Assembly: GCA_030699205.1 (NCBI GenBank)
Contig: JAUYJY010000058.1
Span: 1-43,027, forward strand
Source: Candidatus Pacearchaeota archaeon
GTDB lineage: Archaea > Nanobdellota > Nanobdellia > Pacearchaeales > GW2011-AR1
Length of the DNA: 43,027 bases
Direction of reading: 5' to 3'
The notes under the pieces are model-generated. The model was not told the origin of the DNA. It saw only the letters and a list, made by a program, of their open reading frames with translations, and searched no databases. Each line of letters opens with the position of its first letter. Within the stretch, counting starts at the first letter, position 1. Positions 24,396 to 31,080 of the stretch are shown piece by piece. A program made the translations under genes and the position numbers.

Positions 24396-26492
24396 CTATA
24401 CAATATTAGTCGCCGAAGCAGTTAAACTGCATTGGTTTGGTGCAGGTTGATTTCCAAACTCGTCAGCACATTTTATATAATAAACAATATTGGGTTTCCA
24501 TTCAGCATAACTTGTTGTTTTTTCAGTCGCGGGATTATGTATCATCTTTATTCCCTCGTCAATATTAAAGTTACAGCTGTTTAATGAATAAGTGCATTCG
24601 GCAGGCTCATTCGTAACTATCTTTAAAGTATCCAAAAAATGATATGCCCTTGCAACCATTGGTTCTGTAACATCTACAAATACATTAAAGCTCGTGGAAT
24701 CTTCCGCACTATTCCCTCCCGCATCTATACATCTAAAGAAATAGTTATAATCTCCTGAGATTAATGTTAAAACTTGCCGATGTTCAAATCCCCCCGAATC
24801 AAACATCGCAACATAACTCCCTTCTTCTCCAGAATCAGAAAAATAACAAACTGCTTCTCCTTCCTTTGCCCCGTCATCCGTCTTCACATATAATTCAATT
24901 TCAACAACTTCTGTGCTTCCAGTTATTGTTTCATTAGGAGCAACGGAAAGAATGCTCAATGGTTGACTTCCAAGCAAATTGAGATTATAACTTCCCACAT
25001 TAACATTTCTCTCATTATCTGGCTTTTTAGGCTGGTCCTTGCATCTAAAATAATAATTATTCTCTTGTCTGTCAACTATTCCAGTGAGAGTAGTAGAACA
25101 AGTATAAAGCTCTCTTGCATTTATTTCAGTTAATTTTGTTGCACATTGCATTTCTTGTTCCATTTCCTCATACGCCTTGTCTTGAACACTCCATTTACAT
25201 TCCGAAGGTTCATTTACATAAATTTCCATCGGGGTTTCCCCTGAATTATATGAAATATAACTTCCCGATTTAATGGAAGTATCAACAATTATCGGCGGAG
25301 TTGTATCCGGACTTGGGTCCACACAAAATTGGAAGTCAAACTCTCCCACATTCTCATTCCCATTTTTATCCCTGCATCTAACAAATAGATTATATCTCCC
25401 ATCATTCTGTAATTCAGGAGCTTCTGAATTTATCGCATCAGGCGACGGCAAACTCATTACCTGTGTATGATTATATAAATAAAAGTTGCTTTTTCCAAAG
25501 AAGAAACTCATTTCATCCAATGTATCTTTATGAACTATATCTATTTTACATTGTGCTGGTTCATTAGTGGTTATTCCAAAGCTTAATGGTGTAAACGCCT
25601 GCAAACACCCGTTACTCACATCTTCCCTAACAATTTTAGCTCCCAAACTTGGAGGCCTCGTATCATGATTAGTGTATTTATGCTTTTCCGTTAATGGCTC
25701 CTGCCAAGGTGTTATAGTCGGAGGACTTGCATCATTTGGATTCACCCAAGCACATTTTTCTTCAGTAGTTCCGGAATTTACAATCTCACATGCTTGCCCT
25801 AAAGCCCTGCACCTATATTCAGAGCAAGGCCTAAATGGGTCTGCGTTGCATTTCTCACAATCCCCTCCGCCGACAGGAGCTTCAAAAGGAAGACATTGAA
25901 AATCAACCCTGACTTCCTTTTCAGATTTATATAATAAAATAAATACAACAACACCGACCGTAATTCCGATAATTGGTCCTGCAACTCCCTGAGTCAATCC
26001 ATCAATCCCAAATAATGTATCTTTAGCAGCACTACCAATCAAATTAGAAGAAAAAAATCCCGCAAAAGTTCCAACACCCGCCGCAGTGCTTAAAGCATCA
26101 GCCACATTTTTATCAACCCCAAATAAAGTCGTCAATAACTTAACCCCCATATACACAGAAAGCCCCCAAACAGCCCCCTGCATCAACGCACTCGGAATTT
26201 TCCCCGGCGTCGCACCAAACGCTTCTCCAGAATATAACTTCCCGAAGAAACCTGATTCTGTTGGGTTTGGAGTTGTTCCTGCCTCTCTTCCAGCCTGCCA
26301 AGCTTTATCCCTTCCGAGTAATTTATCGAATAAACTCCAAGTAGGTTCTCCTCCTTCTTCCTGCCCGCTAACCCTCTGCGTTTCCCCAATCAAAAACGCA
26401 AACGAAACAACAGAAAAAACTATAAGAAATATTTGCGTAAAAACCAACGTCGTCCCAACTTTATACGGGGGAAACTTTCCTCTCTTTTGCAT
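24396..26492 (-). CDS. Large Cys-rich surface protein, equivalent to the C-terminal half of the giant protein at 33463
   Basis: A 698-residue protein. N-terminus MQKRGK, then at ~18-36 a hydrophobic segment (IFLIVFSVVSFAFLIG). A set of Ala/Gly-rich membrane segments spans ~105-195. The ectodomain is beta-rich with repeated Cys units: CLPFEAPVGGGDCEKC, NEPAQCKIDI, NEPSECKWSV, NEPAECTYSL. The NEP-x-x-C repeat is shared with the giant protein, and the match runs from VDF.CLP to the end. Its first ~35 codons plus promoter recur three times upstream (27340, 29218, 30077). Probably part of an extracellular appendage with the neighbouring pilin-like proteins; function inferred. Confidence 0.7.
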   Translation of the reverse strand: MQKRGKFPPYKVGTTLVFTQIFLIVFSVVSFAFLIGETQRVSGQEEGGEPTWSLFDKLLGRDKAWQAGREAGTTPNPTESGFFGKLYSGEAFGATPGKIPSALMQGAVWGLSVYMGVKLLTTLFGVDKNVADALSTAAGVGTFAGFFSSNLIGSAAKDTLFGIDGLTQGVAGPIIGITVGVVVFILLYKSEKEVRVDFQCLPFEAPVGGGDCEKCNADPFRPCSEYRCRALGQACEIVNSGTTEEKCAWVNPNDASPPTITPWQEPLTEKHKYTNHDTRPPSLGAKIVREDVSNGCLQAFTPLSFGITTNEPAQCKIDIVHKDTLDEMSFFFGKSNFYLYNHTQVMSLPSPDAINSEAPELQNDGRYNLFVRCRDKNGNENVGEFDFQFCVDPSPDTTPPIIVDTSIKSGSYISYNSGETPMEIYVNEPSECKWSVQDKAYEEMEQEMQCATKLTEINARELYTCSTTLTGIVDRQENNYYFRCKDQPKKPDNERNVNVGSYNLNLLGSQPLSILSVAPNETITGSTEVVEIELYVKTDDGAKEGEAVCYFSDSGEEGSYVAMFDSGGFEHRQVLTLISGDYNYFFRCIDAGGNSAEDSTSFNVFVDVTEPMVARAYHFLDTLKIVTNEPAECTYSLNSCNFNIDEGIKMIHNPATEKTTSYAEWKPNIVYYIKCADEFGNQPAPNQCSLTASATNIV

Positions 26493-26530
26493 ATAAAAGA
26501 TAACAACTTATTGTTTATAAATATTAGTAG
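26386..26530 (-). repeat. Promoter-leader repeat, copy L0 (functional gene)
   Basis: The 5' end of the 698-residue gene: TATA region TTTATAAAT-like at about 26514-26521, ATG at 26492, and codons through LIG at ~26386. The same block occurs as L1 (27340-27410), L2 (29218-29356) and L3 (30077-30213). L3 matches L0 without mismatch from the start codon through the TATA box. Confidence 0.85.
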
Positions 26531-26692
26531 ATTGCTTTCAAAATTTCAATTGTCTTTCCCAGAAACAACTTCAAAATTTAACCTTGCTAATCTCCTTCTA
26601 TTACTTGTCCAGCTTGCAGTATATTTTCCAATGGATAACTTTATACCACTATTTTGATTATACACTCCTCCAACTCCCCTTGATTATTCCAC

Positions 26693-27031
26693 TTAATTTA
26701 AAATTTTCCCAATATTCATCTTTAATTCAGGTATATTTTCTTCTACAACTTTCCAAATAGTTTCTAAGTTAACACCAAAATAGTGATGCATCAGTTTATC
26801 TCTCATTCCCGCGATTTTAATCCATTCAATATGGGGATATCTTCTTCTAAAATTATCTGGGATATTCTTCACAGCCTCGCCAATCACTTCAATACTTCTT
26901 ATTAATGCATTTTGCAATTTTTTATCTTTTAAAAAGTCAGATTTAGCGATGCCCTTTGTAAATTCTTCAATATCTTTTATGGAATCGATTATGTGCCTTA
27001 AAAATATCAAAGAATCTTTCTTTTCATTCAT
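26693..27031 (-). CDS. hepT: HepT-like HEPN ribonuclease toxin (DUF86)
   Basis: A 112-residue helical protein. The catalytic R-x4-H motif is visible as RDKLMHHYF, followed by GVNLETIWKVVEENIPEL, the usual DUF86 end. HepT toxins are RNases neutralised by the MNT partner, which in studied systems AMPylates a Tyr near the active site (a Tyr is present in HHYF). Overlaps the MNT gene by 4 nt (ATGA). Part of the inserted block. Confidence 0.9.
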   Translation of the reverse strand: MNEKKDSLIFLRHIIDSIKDIEEFTKGIAKSDFLKDKKLQNALIRSIEVIGEAVKNIPDNFRRRYPHIEWIKIAGMRDKLMHHYFGVNLETIWKVVEENIPELKMNIGKILN

Positions 27032-27309
27032 AAAATATTGACCTCTTCACTTAATATTCTTTTTTTAAGCAGATAATTAATCCCCCCATAAGTAAGCAAA
27101 TCCACTTTTTTCTTCAGCACTTTCTTAATTTCCATTTCCATTTCAACTAAATCAAGCAAACTTCCATCAAAGTCAATCAAAATATCCACATCACTATTTT
27201 TTTTCTGCTCCCCTCTTGCGTAACTACCAAAAATTCCTGCTTTTTTTACCCCATACTTCTTCAAAACAGAAATTATTTTTCCCTTAATTTTATTAATTTC
27301 TTTATTCAT
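27028..27309 (-). CDS. mntA: MNT-type minimal nucleotidyltransferase antitoxin
   Basis: A 93-residue protein with the NT signature GSYARGEQKKNSDVDILIDF (GS...D-x-D). It is the likely antitoxin of the HepT gene it overlaps, acting by AMPylation in known MntA/HepT pairs. It is first in its two-gene operon. Confidence 0.9.
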   Translation of the reverse strand: MNKEINKIKGKIISVLKKYGVKKAGIFGSYARGEQKKNSDVDILIDFDGSLLDLVEMEMEIKKVLKKKVDLLTYGGINYLLKKRILSEEVNIL

Positions 27310-27339
27310 AAAAATAAGTATCTTAATTGATATATAAAA

Positions 27340-27410
27340 TTATCCAATCAAAAAAAACTAAACACAGAAAAAACTATCAAGAATATTTGCCCAAAGACTA
27401 AATTATTAAT
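27340..27410 (-). pseudogene. Leader fragment L1 of the 698-residue gene
   Basis: On minus it encodes NNLVFGQIFLIVFSVFSFF, then frameshifts and ends in a TTGATTGGATAA like L3. The start codon and promoter half are lost. It shares FGQ and the GGATAA end with L3, so L1 and L3 are closer to each other than to the functional copy L0. Confidence 0.7.
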
Positions 27411-27436
27411 TTATACAGTATCTCCGATGAGTTTTC

Positions 27437-27596
27437 TTAAGGGAACTTTGAATAATCAACCTTTCCTTCAAAGTTCTCTTAACTCTAAGATTTATCTTAT
27501 AAATCTTACAATTATCCTGCAAAATCAGAGAGAGGATAATTATTTCTCGAGTAAATATTATCTAAAACCAGATGTCTGGTCTATGAGATAATTATT
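27437..27596. other. Array of four consecutive hairpins (second copy of the layout)
   Basis: (1) 16-bp stem 27437-27452 with 27467-27482 (TTAAGGGAACTTTGAA arm, one G-U). (2) TAAGATTTAT 27486-27495 with ATAAATCTTA 27499-27508, perfect, 3-nt loop. (3) AATTATCCT 27510-27518 with AGGATAATT 27533-27541. (4) AATATTATCT 27554-27563 with AGATAATTATT 27586-27596, enclosing ACCAGA/TCTGGT. Like the array at 11592 it is 160 nt long and ends ~30 nt before a double-hairpin element. Confidence 0.55.
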
Positions 27597-27624
27597 AAAA
27601 TAGTTTCTTTTGCAATTTAATTCT

Positions 27625-27716
27625 ATAGTCTAAGACATTTATAATTGAAAGGTATTTGTCTTAGACTATTAGCAGAAGAACAAAAAACTGTTCAAAATAT
27701 TTTGTCTTCTGCTATA
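27625..27716 (+). repeat. Double-hairpin element, copy 5
   Basis: Canonical stems; hairpin 2 begins TAGCAGAAG, which removes the G-U pair present in other copies. The loop-1 sequence TTGAAAGGT pairs with loop-2 ACTGTTCAA only with a mismatch and a wobble. It lies between the divergent MNT and ATPase genes. Confidence 0.9.
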
Positions 27717-27750
27717 TCTGAAATACCATCATAACAGAAAGATTTAAATA

Positions 27751-27783
27751 GTATAATCGTAATTATACTAATCGTAATTATAC
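27751..27783 (+). promoter_or_regulatory. Tandem operator-like repeat upstream of the ATPase gene
   Basis: GTATAATCGTAATTATAC (27751-27768) is an 18-bp palindrome (GTATAAT-CGTA-ATTATAC). Its last 15 bases, TAATCGTAATTATAC, are repeated exactly at 27769-27783, ending two bases before the ATG. A TATA-like TTTAAATA is at 27743-27750. A protein bound here would block the start site, so repression is likely. Confidence 0.6.
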
Positions 27784-27785
27784 AA

Positions 27786-29108
27786 ATGGAATTCAAAGAC
27801 AGGAAAAACGAATTAAAAGAAATAAAAAGTATTTTAGATAGTAAGAACTTTGAATTTTTGATAATATATGGCAGAAGAAGAATAGGAAAAACAGAGTTGA
27901 TATTAGAATCAACAAAAAATAAAAAAAGAATTTATTATTTAGCAACAACAGAAAAGAACGCAGAAAGATTTTACAATGTATGCTTAGAATATAGTAAAGA
28001 TGTTGGAAAATTAAAACAAGATATTGAAATAATAATAGATTATTTAAAAGACAAGACAGAAGTTATAATAATTGATGAATTTCAAAATTTAATAAAAGAA
28101 AATGGCAATATTTTAAACATCTTCCAAAGCCTAATTGATACAAAATTAAAACACACTAAATTAAAATTAATATTGCTTGGTTCATCAGTTTCAATAATAA
28201 CGTCCAAGGTATTAAGCTATAAAAGTCCTTTGTACGGGCGAAGAACAGCATCTTTTAAATTAAAACCTATAAACTTCTTCGACTTAAAAGAATTCTTTCC
28301 AAATAAATCCTTGCAAGAGTTAATTGAAATATATGGTTTTTCAGATGGAATTCCATACTATATAATAAAGATTAATGAAAAAGAAAACTTTTGGAAATGG
28401 TTTGAAAATGAAATTAAACAAGAAAGAAGTTTTTTAAGAGACGAAATAGACTTTATAATGCGATACGAATTCGATAACCCGAGTACTTATAAAATAATTT
28501 TGGAAGCAATCGCAAATGGAAAAAGTAAATTGAATGAAATAAGGCAATATACCAAATTAGAAAGAACAGATATTAGTCCTTATATAAAAAATCTTTTAGA
28601 CGTTGATTTAATTAAAAGAGAAGTTCCTCTAACAGAGAACTTAAAATCAAGAAATGGAAGATACTTTATAAGTGATAACTTTTTATCATTCTGGTTTAGG
28701 TTTATTTATCCAAATTCAAGCAGTATAGAATCCGGATTATTCAAAATTGAAAGAATAAAAGAGAAATATGCAGAATACATTGGCAAGATATTCGAGAAAG
28801 TTGTATTGCAGTATATAATAAAAAATAAAATAATTGAAGCAGATAAAATAGGAAGGTGGTGGTTTAAAGATAAAGAAATAGATTTAATAGCATTAAATGA
28901 GAAAAATAAAGAGGCAACTTTTATAGAGTGTAAATGGAAAGAAGGTATAAATCCAATAAGCCTGCTTCATGATCTTAAAGAAAAGGCTATTCATTTCGAA
29001 TGGCATAATAACAAAAGAAAAGAAAAATACTTTCTTTTTGCTAAATCTTTTAGTAAAGAAATAGAAGATAAAGATGTAACTTTAATCGAGATTAAAGACA
29101 TGCAATAA
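27786..29108 (+). CDS. Archaeal ATPase with DUF234 nuclease-like C-terminus
   Basis: A 440-residue protein. Walker A GRRRIGKTEL (~29-38), Walker B VIIIDEFQNL (~94-103) and a sensor-like ILLGSSVSII. A winged-helix region (~235-290; LNEIRQYTKLERTDISPYIKNLLD) follows. The C-terminal ~120 residues are DUF234-like with a PD-(D/E)xK-type pattern (EIDLIAL then FIECKWK). Such STAND-like ATPases are common in archaeal accessory DNA; their role is unclear, with defence or mobile-element maintenance proposed. It is alone in the module between leader fragments L1 and L2. Confidence 0.88.
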   Translation: MEFKDRKNELKEIKSILDSKNFEFLIIYGRRRIGKTELILESTKNKKRIYYLATTEKNAERFYNVCLEYSKDVGKLKQDIEIIIDYLKDKTEVIIIDEFQNLIKENGNILNIFQSLIDTKLKHTKLKLILLGSSVSIITSKVLSYKSPLYGRRTASFKLKPINFFDLKEFFPNKSLQELIEIYGFSDGIPYYIIKINEKENFWKWFENEIKQERSFLRDEIDFIMRYEFDNPSTYKIILEAIANGKSKLNEIRQYTKLERTDISPYIKNLLDVDLIKREVPLTENLKSRNGRYFISDNFLSFWFRFIYPNSSSIESGLFKIERIKEKYAEYIGKIFEKVVLQYIIKNKIIEADKIGRWWFKDKEIDLIALNEKNKEATFIECKWKEGINPISLLHDLKEKAIHFEWHNNKRKEKYFLFAKSFSKEIEDKDVTLIEIKDMQ

Positions 29109-29114
29109 AGTAAT

Positions 29115-29208
29115 ATAGTGCAACAACTTAGTTCTTCGGTTCTTTTTTGTTGTTGCACTATTAGCGGAGCAACTAAAAGCAACCGAAAGATTTAGTTGGT
29201 CTGCTATA
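29115..29208 (+). repeat. Double-hairpin element, copy 6 (divergent, compensated)
   Basis: Same plan, different sequence. Hairpin 1: ATAGTGCAACAAC 29115-29127 with GTTGTTGCACTAT 29149-29161, perfect 13 bp. Hairpin 2: TAGCGGAGCAACTAAA 29162-29177 with TTTAGTTGGTCTGCTA 29191-29206 (one G-U, one G-G). Loop 1 TTCGGTT (29135-29141) is complementary to loop 2 AACCGAA (29181-29187). Only the outer ATAGT...ACTAT and TAGCGGA...TCTGCTATA are shared with the other copies. Confidence 0.8.
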
Positions 29209-29217
29209 TATATTTTA

Positions 29218-29318
29218 TCAAATCACAATCAAAAACGCGAACGAAACAACAGAAGAAATTATCAAAAAAATTTGCGTAAAACCAAATTATAATTTAAGAC
29301 ACCAACTCTTTTTTGCAT
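29218..29318 (-). pseudogene. Leader fragment L2 of the 698-residue gene
   Basis: ATG at 29318 on minus opens MQKR and NYNLV as in L3, then a one-base loss shifts the frame. With the shift repaired it reads TQIFLI..SSVVSFAFLI and ends in TGA at 29218. The upstream promoter-like block (to ~29356) is also conserved with L0 and L3. It separates the ATPase module from the HEPN/MNT module. Confidence 0.75.
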
Positions 29319-29412
29319 ATGTTAAATAAAGATTTATTGTTTGTAAATATTAGTGGAATTAAGCCATTTCCCTTATAAGAATGTTTATAAGTTAAATTCT
29401 CTATTATTAAAA

Positions 29413-29775
29413 ATGGAAAAAGAATATAAATTATGGATGAAAAAGGCAGAAGAAGATTTAGACACGGCAAAGTATAATTTTGAAGGAAAAAAATTTTCGG
29501 CAAGCTTATTTTTTTCGCAACAAGCAGCCGAAAAGGCACTCAAAGCTTTTAACATAAAAATAAATAAAGAGTTAATTAAAACACATGATTTGTCTCTTCT
29601 TGCAAGAAAAGTAAATGCCCCTGTGGAAATAGAAAATTTGTGCAAATCCCTTAGTCCCGCATACCAATCAACGAGATACCCCGATATAATTCAGAAAAAT
29701 GACATGAAAGATGAGGCAAAAGAACTGCTCAAATCAGCGGAGGAAATTGTAGAATGGGCAAAAAAGAAATTATAA
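29413..29775 (+). CDS. HEPN-domain protein (toxin-type partner)
   Basis: A 120-residue helical protein. AEEDLDTAKYNFEGKKF and ASLFFSQQAAEKALKAF form the HEPN core, and AYQSTRYPDI is the conserved Tyr/Arg segment of this subfamily. The frame extends up to a GTG at 29353, but the ATG at 29413 fits a TATA-like TTTATAAG ~25 nt upstream, so I use it. It is a different HEPN subtype from the gene at 26693. Overlaps the MNT gene. Confidence 0.85.
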   Translation: MEKEYKLWMKKAEEDLDTAKYNFEGKKFSASLFFSQQAAEKALKAFNIKINKELIKTHDLSLLARKVNAPVEIENLCKSLSPAYQSTRYPDIIQKNDMKDEAKELLKSAEEIVEWAKKKL

Positions 29776-30071
29776 GAATGATTAATGGCTTTATAAAAAA
29801 AGCACAAAAAGAAATTGCAATAAATAAAGTAATATTATTTGGAAGCCAAGCATCTAATACAACGCATAAAGACAGCGATATAGACTTAATAATAGTATCT
29901 CCAGATTTTGAGAGTATGAGTGCTATTCAACGTGCCGCAAAACTATACAACTATTGGGAAGCCCTGTATCCTGTGGATTTTATTTGTTACACTCCAAAGG
30001 AATTTAATATTCTAAAAAGAAGAATTACCATTGTAAAAGAAGCTCTTTCCAAAGGAATTATTGTAGTCTGA
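29754..30071 (+). CDS. MNT-type nucleotidyltransferase
   Basis: A 105-residue protein with FGSQASNTTHKDSDIDLIIV (GSxA...DxD) in the N-terminal half. The C-terminal half (VDFICYTPKEFNILKRRI) is typical of NTs paired with HEPN proteins. Its ATG overlaps the HEPN stop by 22 nt. Probably the antitoxin of a second HEPN/MNT pair in the insert. Confidence 0.88.
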   Translation: MGKKEIIRMINGFIKKAQKEIAINKVILFGSQASNTTHKDSDIDLIIVSPDFESMSAIQRAAKLYNYWEALYPVDFICYTPKEFNILKRRITIVKEALSKGIIVV

Positions 30072-30076
30072 ATTTT

Positions 30077-30175
30077 TTATCCAATCAAAAACGCAAAAGA
30101 AACAACAGAAAAAACAATTAAAAATATCTGCCCGAAAACTAAATTATAATTAAAAACCTTTCCTCTCTTTTGCAT
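30077..30175 (-). CDS. 32-residue membrane peptide, leader fragment L3
   Basis: A complete mini-ORF: promoter block identical to that of the 698-residue gene, ATG at 30175, 32 codons, TAA at 30077. It encodes MQKRGKVFNYNLVFGQ then IFLIVFSVVSFAFLIG, i.e. the same class III-like start and hydrophobic helix, and stops right after LIG, where the other fragments also lose homology. It may be a relic, but intact frame and promoter leave room for a functional small membrane peptide. Confidence 0.55.
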   Translation of the reverse strand: MQKRGKVFNYNLVFGQIFLIVFSVVSFAFLIG

Positions 30176-30221
30176 ATAAAAGATAACAACTTATTGTTTA
30201 TAAATATTGGTGGAAATTAAA

Positions 30222-30692
30222 TTAATTTCCATCTCCTTGTTTAGAAAGATAACCATGTAAATAACCACTGATATACTTTTTAATCATCTTGTCCCTTTCA
30301 TCATCTTTTTTGATATGCTTATATCTCTCTCTAGCATTTTCCATAGCTCTCATTAATACTTTCCGAGGAATATTGTTTTCTCTTAAAATTTCAAAAATCT
30401 CCTTCCCACTATTTTGAGTATAACTTCCATTTTCTTGCCCTGTATAAACATTAACTTCACTCCTCCCAACATCAGCAATCACAGCTCTATTTATTGCACT
30501 CCCAAGAAGCGACGCAGCAGGGCTCCCTTTACTGGCCCCCAATCCTCCAATACCAGAACCAAGAAGAAGTCCTCCGACCTGTGAATCTGTCATTCCACAT
30601 CCAGAAGTCAAAGAACCAGCCACAAGAACCAATCCAGCCAATCCACCTTTGACGGCTCTCCCCAAACCACTTTTCTGTGAATCAGAAACCAT
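30222..30692 (-). CDS. Lipoprotein with glycine-zipper region
   Basis: A 156-residue protein. A basic start, hydrophobic core and lipobox LTSGC (Cys at about residue 32) indicate export and lipidation. Next is a Gly-rich stretch VGGLLLGSGIGGLGASKG, like glycine-zipper membrane-associating segments. The C-terminal ~70 residues are helical and very basic (RENARER-like, HIKKDDERDKMIKKYISG). It lies in the inserted block directly after fragment L3. Function unknown; other lipoprotein in the window is at 1114. Confidence 0.65.
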   Translation of the reverse strand: MVSDSQKSGLGRAVKGGLAGLVLVAGSLTSGCGMTDSQVGGLLLGSGIGGLGASKGSPAASLLGSAINRAVIADVGRSEVNVYTGQENGSYTQNSGKEIFEILRENNIPRKVLMRAMENARERYKHIKKDDERDKMIKKYISGYLHGYLSKQGDGN

Positions 30693-30824
30693 ATTCTTTC
30701 AAGATCAAATCTCTATTTAAACTTTCTGTAGTTTTAGGCTTTGCATGAGATTCGGGTGTTTTCATAGAAAATAACGGGAAATAAAATTCTTCTCTGCTCT
30801 TTTTATATTCACTTTTCTCATAAT

Positions 30825-30916
30825 ATAGTCTAAGACATTTATAATTGAAATGTGTTTGTCTTAGACTATTAGCGGAAGAACAAAAAACTGTTCAAAATAT
30901 TTTGTCTTCTGCTATA
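30825..30916 (+). repeat. Double-hairpin element, copy 7
   Basis: Canonical stems. Loop 1 is TTGAAATGT, which keeps only the TTGAA/TTCAA core of the loop-loop match. It lies in the 388-bp spacer between the lipoprotein start and the end of the Cys-rich gene; the remaining spacer shows nothing else. Confidence 0.9.
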
Positions 30917-31080
30917 TTATAAATAGTGTTGGTTATTAATCAAATTTTCCATATTTTAACTCATATTTAATAATACAACCCCTAATGGTAAAATAGAACG
31001 GAAAATAATTCTAGGTGATTGATTGATTTACAGGTAGGAATAATTAAATCTCACGCAAATCCGTCGTTTTATCCCAACAA

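Noticed and set aside
11783..30916. Double-hairpin copies as a CRISPR array
   Set aside because: Copies are kilobases apart with genes between them, have internal dyads and occur in both orientations; there are no spacers or cas genes.
31019..31080. Continuation of the Cys-rich N-terminal half beyond its stop
   Set aside because: Three in-frame stops occur within about 60 nt and the translated remainder does not clearly match the giant protein, so I end the gene at 31081.
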